Source: Thermoplasmatota archaeon (GTDB lineage: Archaea > Thermoplasmatota > Thermoplasmata > Thermoplasmatales > GCA-001856825). From it: DNA of 64,000 nt. The translations under genes and the position numbers were made by a program. Shown piece after piece: positions 26,621 through 36,726 of the stretch (position 1 is the stretch's first letter; the number at the start of each line of letters is the position of its first letter). Location: positions 27,025 to 91,024 of the forward strand of contig JAMCUN010000032.1 in NCBI GenBank assembly GCA_023381415.1, read 5' to 3'. Below the pieces are notes generated by a model. That model ran no database searches. It saw only the letters and a program-made list of their open reading frames with translations, and was not told the DNA's origin.

Positions 26621-29038
26621 CTACTTCCCCTTCGAGTGCTTTGCCTCAAGATCGGATATGCGATTCTTCATTTTTGAGACCTCATCCCCCAGTGCCTTTA
26701 ACTCATTTGTTGTGCCTTGACCTTTGAATTCCAGTGCCTTCCTCATTGACCTCCTTACGGAACCGACTGTCTCATTTGCCAGGTAGAGATTTATCTTAGA
26801 AATCAGCTGTTTATCCTGCGTCTCAACGATTCCTTTTACAGCGCTCAGTCTCACGGCGGAATGCTTATCCTCTAGTGACCTTACCAGGATGTCCCTCAAA
26901 GACCTATCTTTCCAGTAGTAATTTGCAATGGCAGAAACCGCAGCCGCCCTTGTCTGCCAATCGTATTCCTCTACGGCGTACTTCTTCACCAGGTCCATTG
27001 TTGATAAGTCAGCAAGTTCCCCCAGTGCCTTCAAAGCAGCTACCCTTATTACGCTATCACGCGACTCCGTTTCAAGGCCTCTGAGAATTAATCTCTTTGA
27101 CTCTTCCACTCCCAAGGTCCTTGCGCATGACATAATATTTGCCCTAAGCGCAAACCCCTTCTCTTCCTCAAACATTTTCTCAAGCTTGGGGAGAAGCTCC
27201 TTGTCATTCAGGTATGAAGCTGCTGCCACTACCTCCCTCCTGACCTTGTAATCGCTGTCTTCCAGCATTTTTGCTATTGCCTTTGAGGCGCCTCGTCCTC
27301 CTATCTTTGCCACAGATTCTGCTATCTTTCCCTTTACGTACCAAAATTTCTCAGATTCGAAGGATTCACTCAGGAATGGAATCTCTGAAGGACCAAATTT
27401 CCCCAGGGTAATCGCTGCCCTGGACCGCTCGACGATGCTCCTTCCATTCCTGAGAATGAACCTCGAAGATTCCTTTGGCCCCTTTGTCATTATGGTTCCA
27501 GGCAATACTGATTCGGGGTCAAGTGAAAATCCCTTAAGGCGCTTCCTTTCGAATTCTAACTGTGTCTCCTCACCGTCAATATTCACCTCTAAATCCTCTA
27601 CGCCGTCATCAGTGTAAAGCCTCGCAGGTATCCTAACATTGTAAACCCTCCCCTTCTGGGCAATCCGTATCAGTGCCTTTCCCCTAGCAAATGTTTCCTC
27701 AACCTCAATCTGCGGATGCCCAGGTTCGTCAAGGAACTCATGGAATACTGACTCAAGAGAAAACCCAGAGACTGCAGACAAGGCTTTCCTGAAATCATCA
27801 GTGGAAACGCCGCTCATCTTATTTACTTCTAGATACTCCTTCACACCACTCCAGAATATTTTGTCTCCAAGGTAATGGTTAAGGTATCTCAGGAAGAGGG
27901 ATGCCTTCTGGTATAGGTGCCTGTCAAATATCTCCTCCGGCTCCATGTACTTGCGTTCCACTATTGGCCTCCCGTAGTCATTTGCGAATTCGCGAAGGTA
28001 GACAGTCTTGTTGTTTTCAACGGCAACCAGAAGATCATCCTTCCCTCCGCTTCTCTCCTCATAGATCGTTGAGATAAATGTTGCGAATCCCTCGTTCAAC
28101 CAGGCGTGAGACCAGTCCTTGCACGTGACGTAATCTCCAAACCATTGGTGAGCCATTTCATGGCAGATCAGAGGTTCAGAGCGATAATCGAGATGGGCAA
28201 TCTCATCGTGCAGTGTCCGATCCGTGAGGGTGGTCGCACTGATGTTTTCCATCCCCCCCATGGAAAAATCTGAAACGCATGTTTGATCATACTTAGAATA
28301 GGGATACCTTACACCAGTCTTCTTACTGATGAACTCCATGATGTCCGGGGAGTTTATGAACGTCCTCTCTGCCATTCCCTCGTATTTCGGGAGGAAGTAC
28401 GAAGTAATGGGGATTCCATCCCATTCCTGCTTCAGCGATTTGAACTTGCCAGCAACAACGCTGGCCAGGTAAGCTGGGAAACGAAACTCCTCCTTGAAAA
28501 CAAACGTCGAAAAGTCACCGTCTATTCTGTCAACAAGGCGACCGTTGCTTATCACCATGTAATCTGTAGGAACTGTCACTCTTATTTCGTAGGCGCTTCT
28601 CATGTTTGGATAGTCGAAGCAAGGAAACCAAGCGTGACTGTCTGTGCTCTCCCCCTGGGTCCAGAACTGGAGACCCCCTTGGTCCTCGACGAAGAATCCC
28701 CCCTTCCTCGGTACAGTTTTGTAGGTAATGGTAAGGATGTAGTCAGATGATGCCTTGAAGTCACCAAATACCACTATCTTGTCTTCATAGGTCTTGAATT
28801 GCGCAGGAACGCCTTTGACTGATACGTTGTAGATGTCCATTTCAGTTGCGTCGATGTCGAGATGATCCTGGCCGAGGCTGTTCATCCTCAGATCGAGCTC
28901 CACCTTCCCCTCTATTGCCTTCTCTTCAAAGTTGATCTTGATGTCGATCACTGTTCTTTTCAGATCAAATTGTTTTTCCCTTTCCAGTCTCGTTTCATAT
29001 CCAGAGAGAGGGAATGGGTTGAACTCCTGGTCCATCAT
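26621..29038 (-). CDS. M1-family aminopeptidase (tricorn-interacting-factor-like) with C-terminal HEAT-like repeats
   Basis: GGMENISATTLT, HEMAHQWFGD...NEGFATF; HEAT-like repeat C-terminus. Confidence 0.93.
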   Translation of the reverse strand: MMDQEFNPFPLSGYETRLEREKQFDLKRTVIDIKINFEEKAIEGKVELDLRMNSLGQDHLDIDATEMDIYNVSVKGVPAQFKTYEDKIVVFGDFKASSDYILTITYKTVPRKGGFFVEDQGGLQFWTQGESTDSHAWFPCFDYPNMRSAYEIRVTVPTDYMVISNGRLVDRIDGDFSTFVFKEEFRFPAYLASVVAGKFKSLKQEWDGIPITSYFLPKYEGMAERTFINSPDIMEFISKKTGVRYPYSKYDQTCVSDFSMGGMENISATTLTDRTLHDEIAHLDYRSEPLICHEMAHQWFGDYVTCKDWSHAWLNEGFATFISTIYEERSGGKDDLLVAVENNKTVYLREFANDYGRPIVERKYMEPEEIFDRHLYQKASLFLRYLNHYLGDKIFWSGVKEYLEVNKMSGVSTDDFRKALSAVSGFSLESVFHEFLDEPGHPQIEVEETFARGKALIRIAQKGRVYNVRIPARLYTDDGVEDLEVNIDGEETQLEFERKRLKGFSLDPESVLPGTIMTKGPKESSRFILRNGRSIVERSRAAITLGKFGPSEIPFLSESFESEKFWYVKGKIAESVAKIGGRGASKAIAKMLEDSDYKVRREVVAAASYLNDKELLPKLEKMFEEEKGFALRANIMSCARTLGVEESKRLILRGLETESRDSVIRVAALKALGELADLSTMDLVKKYAVEEYDWQTRAAAVSAIANYYWKDRSLRDILVRSLEDKHSAVRLSAVKGIVETQDKQLISKINLYLANETVGSVRRSMRKALEFKGQGTTNELKALGDEVSKMKNRISDLEAKHSKGK

Positions 29039-29095
29039 AATTCCTCATTGAAGCGCATACTATATCATTTCCCCCGGACAACTGGGGGTAGGACC

Positions 29096-29917
29096 TCAGG
29101 AGGAGTTGTGAATCGAGTCTATTATTGAATCTATGACCACATCCGAATCGTTGGGAAGGGGAACTCTCTCGTATTCTATTCCCTCCTTTTCTGCGTCGTT
29201 CTTCAGCTTGTAGTCCAGATCGTACAAGACCTCAAGATGATCATATATGAACCCTATCGGTACTATTCTCATCCTGGCGTAACCATTCTCCCTTGAATAT
29301 GAAATAGCATATTCAGGATAAGGAGTAAGCCAGGTCGCATGAAATGGTCCCTGGCTGTGATATATGTTTATGAACTTCCTTTCTCCTGCTATCAGTCTTG
29401 ATAACTTCCGGATGGATTCAGAGTAGGGGTCCTCTCCTTCAAGCGGAATGCTGTGGGCGGAGAATGTGAGGATGGTATCATCACTTATGCTCACCTTTTC
29501 CCTGTAGAAATCGACCATGCCTGGATTGAAGCCTAAGTCCGAAATCCTTACCATTTTCCTCCCCTTGAGGCTAGCTTCAAGTGGACCAAAATATCCATCA
29601 AAGATGAACCTGGAATAAACAGGGAAAAGTGGTACTTCGTACACATAATTTTCAGATATCTGCTTTGCCCCGTCTTTTATAGAAGGCTTGTAGTGCTTTG
29701 AGAGGAGGTACACATTGTACCCTTCCCCAGTAACCCTGTCGGCCAATTTTTCACTAATGCTCTTTACGATGCGAGTGGAAGGAGTCTCACCTCCTACAAC
29801 ATCTAGCTTCTGGAGGTTTTCCCTCACGAGGAAATCGGGGGGGTCCTTCCCGTGAAGGATGTCCCTAAGGTAATCCCTCATCTCTTCCCTCCTTTCTGGG
29901 AAACCGTAGTACATCAA
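29096..29917 (-). CDS. hemH: Ferrochelatase
   Basis: TFSAHSIPLEGEDPY, FHATWLTPYPEY, IGFIYDHLEVLYDLD. Confidence 0.92.
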   Translation of the reverse strand: MMYYGFPERREEMRDYLRDILHGKDPPDFLVRENLQKLDVVGGETPSTRIVKSISEKLADRVTGEGYNVYLLSKHYKPSIKDGAKQISENYVYEVPLFPVYSRFIFDGYFGPLEASLKGRKMVRISDLGFNPGMVDFYREKVSISDDTILTFSAHSIPLEGEDPYSESIRKLSRLIAGERKFINIYHSQGPFHATWLTPYPEYAISYSRENGYARMRIVPIGFIYDHLEVLYDLDYKLKNDAEKEGIEYERVPLPNDSDVVIDSIIDSIHNSS

Positions 29918-29927
29918 TACTATCGCC

Positions 29928-30899
29928 TTATCTGTCGTATGAATGCACCTCTCCTGCTATCAAAGCCAGTTTTTTCCAGTCTGCCCAAGGAGGAACGCCG
30001 TGCCCAAGGTTGAAAATGTGCCCCCTCAAACCCTTCCCCTCGTCCATTATCCTCTCCGTCTCTTTCTTCAGGTAACTGTCGTCTGCTCCGAGTATGTGAG
30101 GGTCAAGGTTACCCTGCAATATGCAGTCCGTGCACAGTTCGCCAAATCCCCTGAGATTCATCCTCCAGTCGATGGAATAAACGTCTGGTCTCAGAGCAAT
30201 GAACTTGCGGTAAAGGTGTGAGCTTCCCTCGCTGAAGAATATGACTGGTTTTCCTAAATCCTTTATTTTTTCCATGAAATACGATTCGTTCTGTTCAAGG
30301 TGATTGGAATAGAAGGTATCAGAAACCCAGCCTAGCCAGCTGTCAAACACTTGGATAACATCCACTCCGGCTCCGGCCTGCAGTTTGGCAAAATCAACTA
30401 TTTCGTCTGTCAGTTTCTTCAGGATGGTGCGGTGACCTGAGGCCAGCACTTCCTTCGTCAGGTGATATCCTGTTCCCCCCTGGTCATAGAGATAAGATAG
30501 GGTTGTGAACGGTCCTCCGACAACCCCAACGAGTGTTTTGTCTCCGTGCTCCTCCTTTATCTTTCTAATCGCATCCGCTAGAGGCTGGTAGTAGTCAACT
30601 TCCTCCCCCTTCCTCTTTGTAACTGTGATTCCGTCATCATAATTCACGACGTATCCCATCCTTGTCAAAGGCACTAGAATGTCAGTAAAAATGACTATTG
30701 CGTCTACATCCATGTACTTCAGGGGAAGCGATGATACTCTGGATATGGTGATTGGGTCCCCGAGCATATCCAAGAAAGTTCTTCCACCTTTAAGAGAATC
30801 GTAGTCCGGCAGGTACCTTCCTGCCTGCCTCATGAACCAAACCGCATTTTCCTGCAGGTTACCTCTCGCGATCTCCAGTACCCTCTTGTTTCCTTTCAC
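29928..30899 (-). CDS. hemE: Uroporphyrinogen decarboxylase
   Basis: AVWFMRQAGRYLPDY, VIQVFDSWLGWVS, FNLGHGVPP. Confidence 0.96.
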   Translation of the reverse strand: MKGNKRVLEIARGNLQENAVWFMRQAGRYLPDYDSLKGGRTFLDMLGDPITISRVSSLPLKYMDVDAIVIFTDILVPLTRMGYVVNYDDGITVTKRKGEEVDYYQPLADAIRKIKEEHGDKTLVGVVGGPFTTLSYLYDQGGTGYHLTKEVLASGHRTILKKLTDEIVDFAKLQAGAGVDVIQVFDSWLGWVSDTFYSNHLEQNESYFMEKIKDLGKPVIFFSEGSSHLYRKFIALRPDVYSIDWRMNLRGFGELCTDCILQGNLDPHILGADDSYLKKETERIMDEGKGLRGHIFNLGHGVPPWADWKKLALIAGEVHSYDR

Positions 30900-31156
30900 C
30901 TACCCTCAAGTCCTGGGAGTATTTATTATTTGAACATGCCGATGGATTCAGCTTATACTATCCAACAGAATAATGCCTGTCCACCTGGCCTCTATCTCCC
31001 GACTAAGATCGAAAATATCTCGTATTCAACTTCGAAATCAGATGCGTTTTTCTTAGACTTACATCGTGAGTGATGTTGAATTGGATGCCTAGGGAAATAT
31101 CTCTGTATTTTGCTAAAAGACGACTCCCTTAAATAGAAATCATCACTTAACCGGTA

Positions 31157-32287
31157 GTGAATCCCCGTCCCATTGATTACAACTCCAAGCCGATACTCAT
31201 ATTCTGGGAGACTACAAAGGCTTGCGACCTGGCTTGCAAACACTGCAGGGCGTCTGCACTGCTGGAAGGGTTGCCGGACGAGATGAATATAGATGAGTCC
31301 CTCAGATTCGTAGAGCAGGTCAAAGATTTTGGCCCCCCATACCCGGTCCTCATACTCACAGGAGGCGATATCATGAAGAAGAAGGGTCTTGAGCAGATAC
31401 TGAAAAGGGCAAAAGAGCTGGGGATACCTGCCTCCATGTCTCCAAGCGCGACGCCTCTTCTTAACGAGGAAGCATTTGAAATGATGAAGAAATACGGTGT
31501 CAAATCCCTGTCCCTGAGCCTGGACGGTGCATCTTCTGACACACACGACTGGTTGAGAGGGTACATAGGCACTTTTGAAAGGACAGTTGATCTGGCGAGG
31601 AGGATCATTTCAGAAGGGTTCACTCTTCAGATCAATACCACAGTGTTCAAGAAGAACGTCAACGAGCTTCCAAAGCTTCTTAAAATATTGCTGGATACCA
31701 AGGTGAAGACGTGGGAGGTTTTTTCACTCATAAAGACAGGGAGAGGAATAGACAGGGAGGACCTTGACCCTGAGGCGTATGAGGACGTTTTCAACTACAT
31801 GGAGTTCGCATCCAGGTATGGAATATCCATTAGGACTGTGGAGGCTCCATTCTTCAGAAGGATACTTTTGCAGCGTGAGGCCACGCCTTACGAAGGAGGA
31901 GATCTATACAGGAGGCTTGTTGAAGACACAATCAGGCTCCTAGGCAATCCAGGAGCACGCCCAAAGGGGCACACGAGCCAGACAAGAGACGGAAAGGGTA
32001 TAATATTCGTCGCTCACAACGGAGACGTAAACCCATCCGGTTTCCTTCCGATCAAGCTGGGCAACGTGAAGGAGAAGTCCATCATCGAAATATACAGAAA
32101 CAACGAAACACTGATAAGGCTCAGGGATTCCAGGAATTTCAAGGGAAGGTGCGGGGCCTGCGAGTATTCTGACATATGCGGCGGATCGAGGTCAAGGGCG
32201 TACAGCTACTATGGGGACATATTTGAGGAGGACCCGAGGTGTGTGTACGTTCCCGAGGCCATGAAAGCTTTGAATAGCGCAAAGTGA
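31157..32287 (+). CDS. Radical SAM/SPASM protein, AhbC/AhbD-like heme biosynthesis family
   Basis: CDLACKHCRA; C-terminal CGACEYSDICGGSRSRAYSYYGDIFEEDPRC; within heme cluster. Confidence 0.85.
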   Translation: MNPRPIDYNSKPILIFWETTKACDLACKHCRASALLEGLPDEMNIDESLRFVEQVKDFGPPYPVLILTGGDIMKKKGLEQILKRAKELGIPASMSPSATPLLNEEAFEMMKKYGVKSLSLSLDGASSDTHDWLRGYIGTFERTVDLARRIISEGFTLQINTTVFKKNVNELPKLLKILLDTKVKTWEVFSLIKTGRGIDREDLDPEAYEDVFNYMEFASRYGISIRTVEAPFFRRILLQREATPYEGGDLYRRLVEDTIRLLGNPGARPKGHTSQTRDGKGIIFVAHNGDVNPSGFLPIKLGNVKEKSIIEIYRNNETLIRLRDSRNFKGRCGACEYSDICGGSRSRAYSYYGDIFEEDPRCVYVPEAMKALNSAK

Positions 32288-32299
32288 TACGACCATAAC

Positions 32300-32806
32300 A
32301 TGTTCGGCATATTGCTGATCACCATCCTCTTCATCCATGTGATTTCCGCGGTCTTCCTTGTCGGGTCTTCAATATTTGTCTGGGTCATAGTGTGGCCTGC
32401 AAGTAGCTTAGCCATGCCTGACGAGAAGCAGAGGACCAGGTTCATGTCGGTTATGGGAAAGAGGTACGCCTTATGGACGAACGTCGCGATCATTCTGCTG
32501 ACCTTTACTGGATTGCTCCTTGTTTACCTTTACCGGCCGCTGTATCTGACAGATTTCTCCTATGCCATAACGACGCAGTGGGGGTACTTCCTAACGGTAA
32601 AGATCGTTGCCGTAGCGCTGATGTACGCAATACTGTACGGAAACAATCTCTGGCACGGTAAGAAATTCCCAAAACTCGCCGAAGAAGGAAAGTTCGATGA
32701 ACTTAAAAGGATGAGGAGATATTCTCACATATTCTCATTCATAACAGTCGGCTTGATGGTAGTCATTATCCTGATCGCCGAAATACTTGCGGGTGTGTTC
32801 TTTTGA
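32300..32806 (+). CDS. Four-TM membrane protein (CopD/HemJ-like size and topology) in heme cluster
   Basis: LFIHVISAVFLVGSSIFVWVIVWP; start 12 nt after radical SAM gene, end overlaps hemL. Confidence 0.7.
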   Translation: MFGILLITILFIHVISAVFLVGSSIFVWVIVWPASSLAMPDEKQRTRFMSVMGKRYALWTNVAIILLTFTGLLLVYLYRPLYLTDFSYAITTQWGYFLTVKIVAVALMYAILYGNNLWHGKKFPKLAEEGKFDELKRMRRYSHIFSFITVGLMVVIILIAEILAGVFF

Positions 32807-33996
32807 GAGGTAGCGAAGTTCTGTTCAGCAGGGCATCAAAGCTCTTCCCTAAGGGGGTCAACAGCCCGGTCCGCTACTACCCCCCTTACCCTGTGTTCAT
32901 CAAGAAGGCCAAAGGCTCTAAGATATGGGATGTTGATGGGAAGAGTTACACGGATTTCCTTCTTGCATACGGTCCGCTGATCCTAGGCCACAGTCCTGAG
33001 CGCGTTGTGAAAAAGGTTAAGGAGGCGCTTGAGGACGGAACGCTCTTCGGTGCACCGACAGAGAAGGAGGTGAAGTTCGGGGAGCTTTTTCTGAAAGGCT
33101 CGCGGCTTGACAGGATCAGGATCGTCAACACAGGTACTGAGGCTACAATGCACGCGATAAGGCTCGCCTTGCATTTCACAAAGAGGAAAAGGATACTGAA
33201 GATAAGAGGAGGTTACCACGGAACTCACCCCTACAATTTCGAGTCTGAACGGGTAGAGTCTGTGGAATTCAATTCCATCGAAGCCATCAAGGACAAGCTT
33301 TCTGGAAGGGAATTTGCATGCCTTATAATGGAGCCTGTCATGGGAAACATTGGCGTCATAAACCCGAAGGAGGGCTATCTAGAAGAGATCAGGGAAGTCA
33401 CTGAGAAGACCGGGACGCTGCTGATCGCGGATGAGGTGATAACGGGGTTCAGAACAGGCTTCCATCCTTACTACGCTACAAAGAGAATAGAACCTGATAT
33501 TGCTACGTTTGCGAAGATAATAGGTGGCGGCCTGCCGCTGGGAGTCTACGGAGGGAAGGAGGAGATAATGAGAGAGGTACGTCCGTCCGGGAATTTTCCA
33601 CAGGCGGGAACGTATTCAGGCAACCCAGTATCGGTCACTGCAGGTCTCGAAACCATGAAGATACTTTATTCCAGGGACTATTCGAAGCTGAAAAGAATGA
33701 CAGAGGATGCTGTAAAATGTCTTTCAGAATCTGGGTTAACTGTAAATTCAGAGACAGGGATGCTGTCACTTTTCTTTTCCGAAAGGGAGGTTACAAATGC
33801 TTCCGAAGCGATCAAGTCCAGGAGCGACCTTTATACCGAATTTTTCAGGGCCGCACTGGGTGAAGGGATATACCTGGCCCCATCATTCGACGAAACAATA
33901 TTCATCAGCTTTGTTCATGGGGATAAGGAGGTCCGGGAAAAGTTCCATGTCCTGGCAGAAGAGGCAAGAAGAATATGGAAGAAACGCTCAAGATAG
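32803..33996 (+). CDS. hemL: Glutamate-1-semialdehyde 2,1-aminomutase
   Basis: FPKGVNSPVRYYPPYP, NTGTEATMHAIRLA, ADEVITGFR, FAKIIGGGLPLG. Confidence 0.96.
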   Translation: MRGSEVLFSRASKLFPKGVNSPVRYYPPYPVFIKKAKGSKIWDVDGKSYTDFLLAYGPLILGHSPERVVKKVKEALEDGTLFGAPTEKEVKFGELFLKGSRLDRIRIVNTGTEATMHAIRLALHFTKRKRILKIRGGYHGTHPYNFESERVESVEFNSIEAIKDKLSGREFACLIMEPVMGNIGVINPKEGYLEEIREVTEKTGTLLIADEVITGFRTGFHPYYATKRIEPDIATFAKIIGGGLPLGVYGGKEEIMREVRPSGNFPQAGTYSGNPVSVTAGLETMKILYSRDYSKLKRMTEDAVKCLSESGLTVNSETGMLSLFFSEREVTNASEAIKSRSDLYTEFFRAALGEGIYLAPSFDETIFISFVHGDKEVREKFHVLAEEARRIWKKRSR

Positions 33997-34820
33997 CCAC
34001 AAGAGGCTCCAGGCTTGCATTAAAGCAGTTTGAGCTCGTGGCAAGACAGCTGGAAGCTGGTGGCCTTAAAGTCCAGCCAGTTATAATCAAGCCATTAGGG
34101 GAGCGAGATACGGAAACTCCACTTTACGACATGAAGGAGCAGGGGGTCTTTGTCAGGAATCTCAACGACCAGATACTGGAGGGGAACGTAGTTGCAGCAG
34201 TACATTCAGCAAAGGACATACCAAATGAGATAGACCAGAAACTTGAAATCAGCTATTTTTCAAGGAGAGCAGATCCAAGGGACTTTTTTATTTCTGCATC
34301 TCCTCTGGAGAAGTTCAGCGGGAGCGTGGGTTCAAGCTCAATGAGGAGGAAAAATTTCATTCACATTTTCAACAGTAACACCAGATTCGAGAGCATCAGG
34401 GGGAACATCGAAACAAGGATAGGCAAATGGGAGAGGGGGATGGTAGATTCAATTGTAGTCGCAAAGGCCGCATTAGATAGGCTTGACCTTCACCCAAAGG
34501 GGGAGGTGATTAGTGAATCGATATGCCCGCCAGATCCGAACCAGGGGTTCATAGCAGTTGTTACAGAAAAGGGGAGCAGGCTGGGAGATACAATGAGAAG
34601 AATTCAAGAATCGGAGCCATTATGGGAAGCATCGAAGGAGAGAGACCTGATGGTAAGACTCAGGCTGGGATGCAACCTTGCGGTGAGCATAAGGGCCGAA
34701 CATCCTAAAAAAACGATTAGATTCTCTTACGCGAACGAAGCGGAAAGGTACGACTTCACCTTCAAGGAGAAAGTTGATGAGCCAGATATAAGGAAGCTGG
34801 AGGATATAATTGGCTCATAA
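33975..34820 (+). CDS. hemC: Hydroxymethylbilane synthase
   Basis: IATRGSRLALKQFELV, AVHSAKDIP, RRKNF...RGNIETR, LRLGCNLAVSI. Confidence 0.95.
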   Translation: MEETLKIATRGSRLALKQFELVARQLEAGGLKVQPVIIKPLGERDTETPLYDMKEQGVFVRNLNDQILEGNVVAAVHSAKDIPNEIDQKLEISYFSRRADPRDFFISASPLEKFSGSVGSSSMRRKNFIHIFNSNTRFESIRGNIETRIGKWERGMVDSIVVAKAALDRLDLHPKGEVISESICPPDPNQGFIAVVTEKGSRLGDTMRRIQESEPLWEASKERDLMVRLRLGCNLAVSIRAEHPKKTIRFSYANEAERYDFTFKEKVDEPDIRKLEDIIGS

Positions 34821-35460
34821 GATCGCTTACGTCGGGGCACCCCTGGGGTTTGAAATGGAAGGTGTTGTCCAGATACCCGTCCTTCGAATAGATTACCTGG
34901 ACCTATCCAAAATGAATAATATTGGAGGGGTGGTCGTATTCACGTCGAAGAGGGGAATAATTTCATTGAAGAAATCCAACGTTTCTATCAGATGTGATCG
35001 TGCTTACTGCATAGGGGAACAGACATCTCGCTACTTAAAGGAAACATACTCCATAGACTGCATAGTTCCGGCGGTACAGACAACAGAAGGGTTAGCGGAA
35101 TTGCTAATTGGCTCAGAAACTTCAGTCAACGTGGTTGCTAGCGACCAGATAGACAGGAAATTCATAGAAAGAATGGAGTCAAGAGGGATCTATGTGAAAT
35201 ATATAGTTTCATACAAGATATCAGAGAACAAGGCTGCAGACTACGAGCCACTCCGCGACTCAGATAAGGTGCTCTTCGGGTCATCAAAGTCATTCGAAAT
35301 ACTCTACAGGAACGGGGCCAGCCTACTGGACGGAAAGGAAATCTATGCAATCGGGAAACCGACTGAAGAAACGATAATGAGGCATGGGTACGGTGTGGCA
35401 GAATCATTCGAAACGCCGAACATAAGGGCGATATTAAGTAAGCTAATCACGAAAAGATAA
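34810..35460 (+). CDS. hemD: Uroporphyrinogen-III synthase
   Basis: VVVFTSKRGI, AYCIGEQTSRYL, FGSSKSFEILYR, YAIGKPTEETI; between hemC and hemA. Confidence 0.85.
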   Translation: MAHKIAYVGAPLGFEMEGVVQIPVLRIDYLDLSKMNNIGGVVVFTSKRGIISLKKSNVSIRCDRAYCIGEQTSRYLKETYSIDCIVPAVQTTEGLAELLIGSETSVNVVASDQIDRKFIERMESRGIYVKYIVSYKISENKAADYEPLRDSDKVLFGSSKSFEILYRNGASLLDGKEIYAIGKPTEETIMRHGYGVAESFETPNIRAILSKLITKR

Positions 35461-35496
35461 TTATGTTCGCCGTGCTTCAGTGCTAGGTGCGATAAG

Positions 35497-36726
35497 TTGG
35501 AAAAAGGAGGTATATTTCTCATAAAGGTCACTTACAGCGACCTTGGTTCACTCTATTTCTCAACAATCAAGGACTTTCAGCTAGAGGAAGTATACGATTA
35601 TATACGCAGGAATGAGCGGATAGAAGAGGCTCTGGTTCTTTGGACCTGCAACAGATTCGAGATTTACTTCTACCCCGGGGACAGGGAGACTGTGGACTTT
35701 CTCGAGGATTACGTAAACGGCAAATCCCTTAAGCACAGCGTCGCGCACGGAATGGATGCGATAAAGCACCTATTCCTTGTAGCTGCAGGGCTAGACTCAA
35801 TGGTCATAGGGGAGAATGAGATACTGGCACAGATTAAGGAAGCCTGGGAGATTTCCAAAAGAAACAGCCTGTCCGGTCCTAACATCAACGAGATCCTGAA
35901 GAAGGCACTGGAGGTGGGGAGGAAGGCAAGGAGGGAAAATGGTAACGGACTGAGGATAAAGAGTGTTGCAGCAGAGGCAATCGAAGAGATCAGGCTTGAT
36001 GAGGGCAAGAAGATTCTCGTAATCGGGGCAGGAGACCTCGGTACTCAGGTGTCCAGCATCCTCTCAAGGAATGGCTTCGCATTTTCTATCGTGAACAGAT
36101 CTCCAGAGAAGGCTAAGGAGATTTCGAAGGCGTTCGGAGCTCAAATAGAGGATTTCAATAAGAAGAAGTGGAAATCGTACGACGTTATAATCGCTGCAAC
36201 AAAGTCCAACAAGGTCATTCTGGAGCGGAAGGACGTTGAGAATTCCAACGTAAAGACCATTCTTGACCTGGGAGTTCCGCCGAATGTATCGGTCGACATG
36301 CCTGCGCATATAAGGCTGGTTAACATGGAAATGCTCTCCAAAAGGATAGCAACCGCAGGGCAGAAAAATAACGACTATGCAACTAAAAGTCTGAGGACTG
36401 TCAATGAAGAGTTCGAAAGATTCTCGCGGAAACTGATGGACATTGAAAAGGAGGAACTGCTTAGAAGGATATTCGACTATTCCAACGAGATCATAGAAGA
36501 GGAGATGAGATATTTCGAGAAGAAGCCATTCGGTAAGGAAAATGAGGCACAGATCAGGAAAGGGCTCGAGTCAACAAGGAACAAGCTTCTCGGGTTCGTT
36601 ATCAATGGTATAAAGAACGCGAAGGACATAAGATCTTCAGAGACAGTAAAAAATATGGAGTTGATATTGAACGAAAACTTTTCCAGATATGAGGCTAAGA
36701 AGATTAAGAAAGTCTCCCAGGATTAG
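35497..36726 (+). CDS. hemA: Glutamyl-tRNA reductase
   Basis: LVLWTCNRFEIY, LVAAGLDSMVIGENEILAQIKEAWE, VIGAGDLG. Confidence 0.96.
   Translation: MEKGGIFLIKVTYSDLGSLYFSTIKDFQLEEVYDYIRRNERIEEALVLWTCNRFEIYFYPGDRETVDFLEDYVNGKSLKHSVAHGMDAIKHLFLVAAGLDSMVIGENEILAQIKEAWEISKRNSLSGPNINEILKKALEVGRKARRENGNGLRIKSVAAEAIEEIRLDEGKKILVIGAGDLGTQVSSILSRNGFAFSIVNRSPEKAKEISKAFGAQIEDFNKKKWKSYDVIIAATKSNKVILERKDVENSNVKTILDLGVPPNVSVDMPAHIRLVNMEMLSKRIATAGQKNNDYATKSLRTVNEEFERFSRKLMDIEKEELLRRIFDYSNEIIEEEMRYFEKKPFGKENEAQIRKGLESTRNKLLGFVINGIKNAKDIRSSETVKNMELILNENFSRYEAKKIKKVSQD

Noticed and set aside
30992-31546. 184-aa minus ORF overlapping the radical SAM gene
   Set aside because: Antisense to a clearly conserved coding sequence; composition not protein-like.
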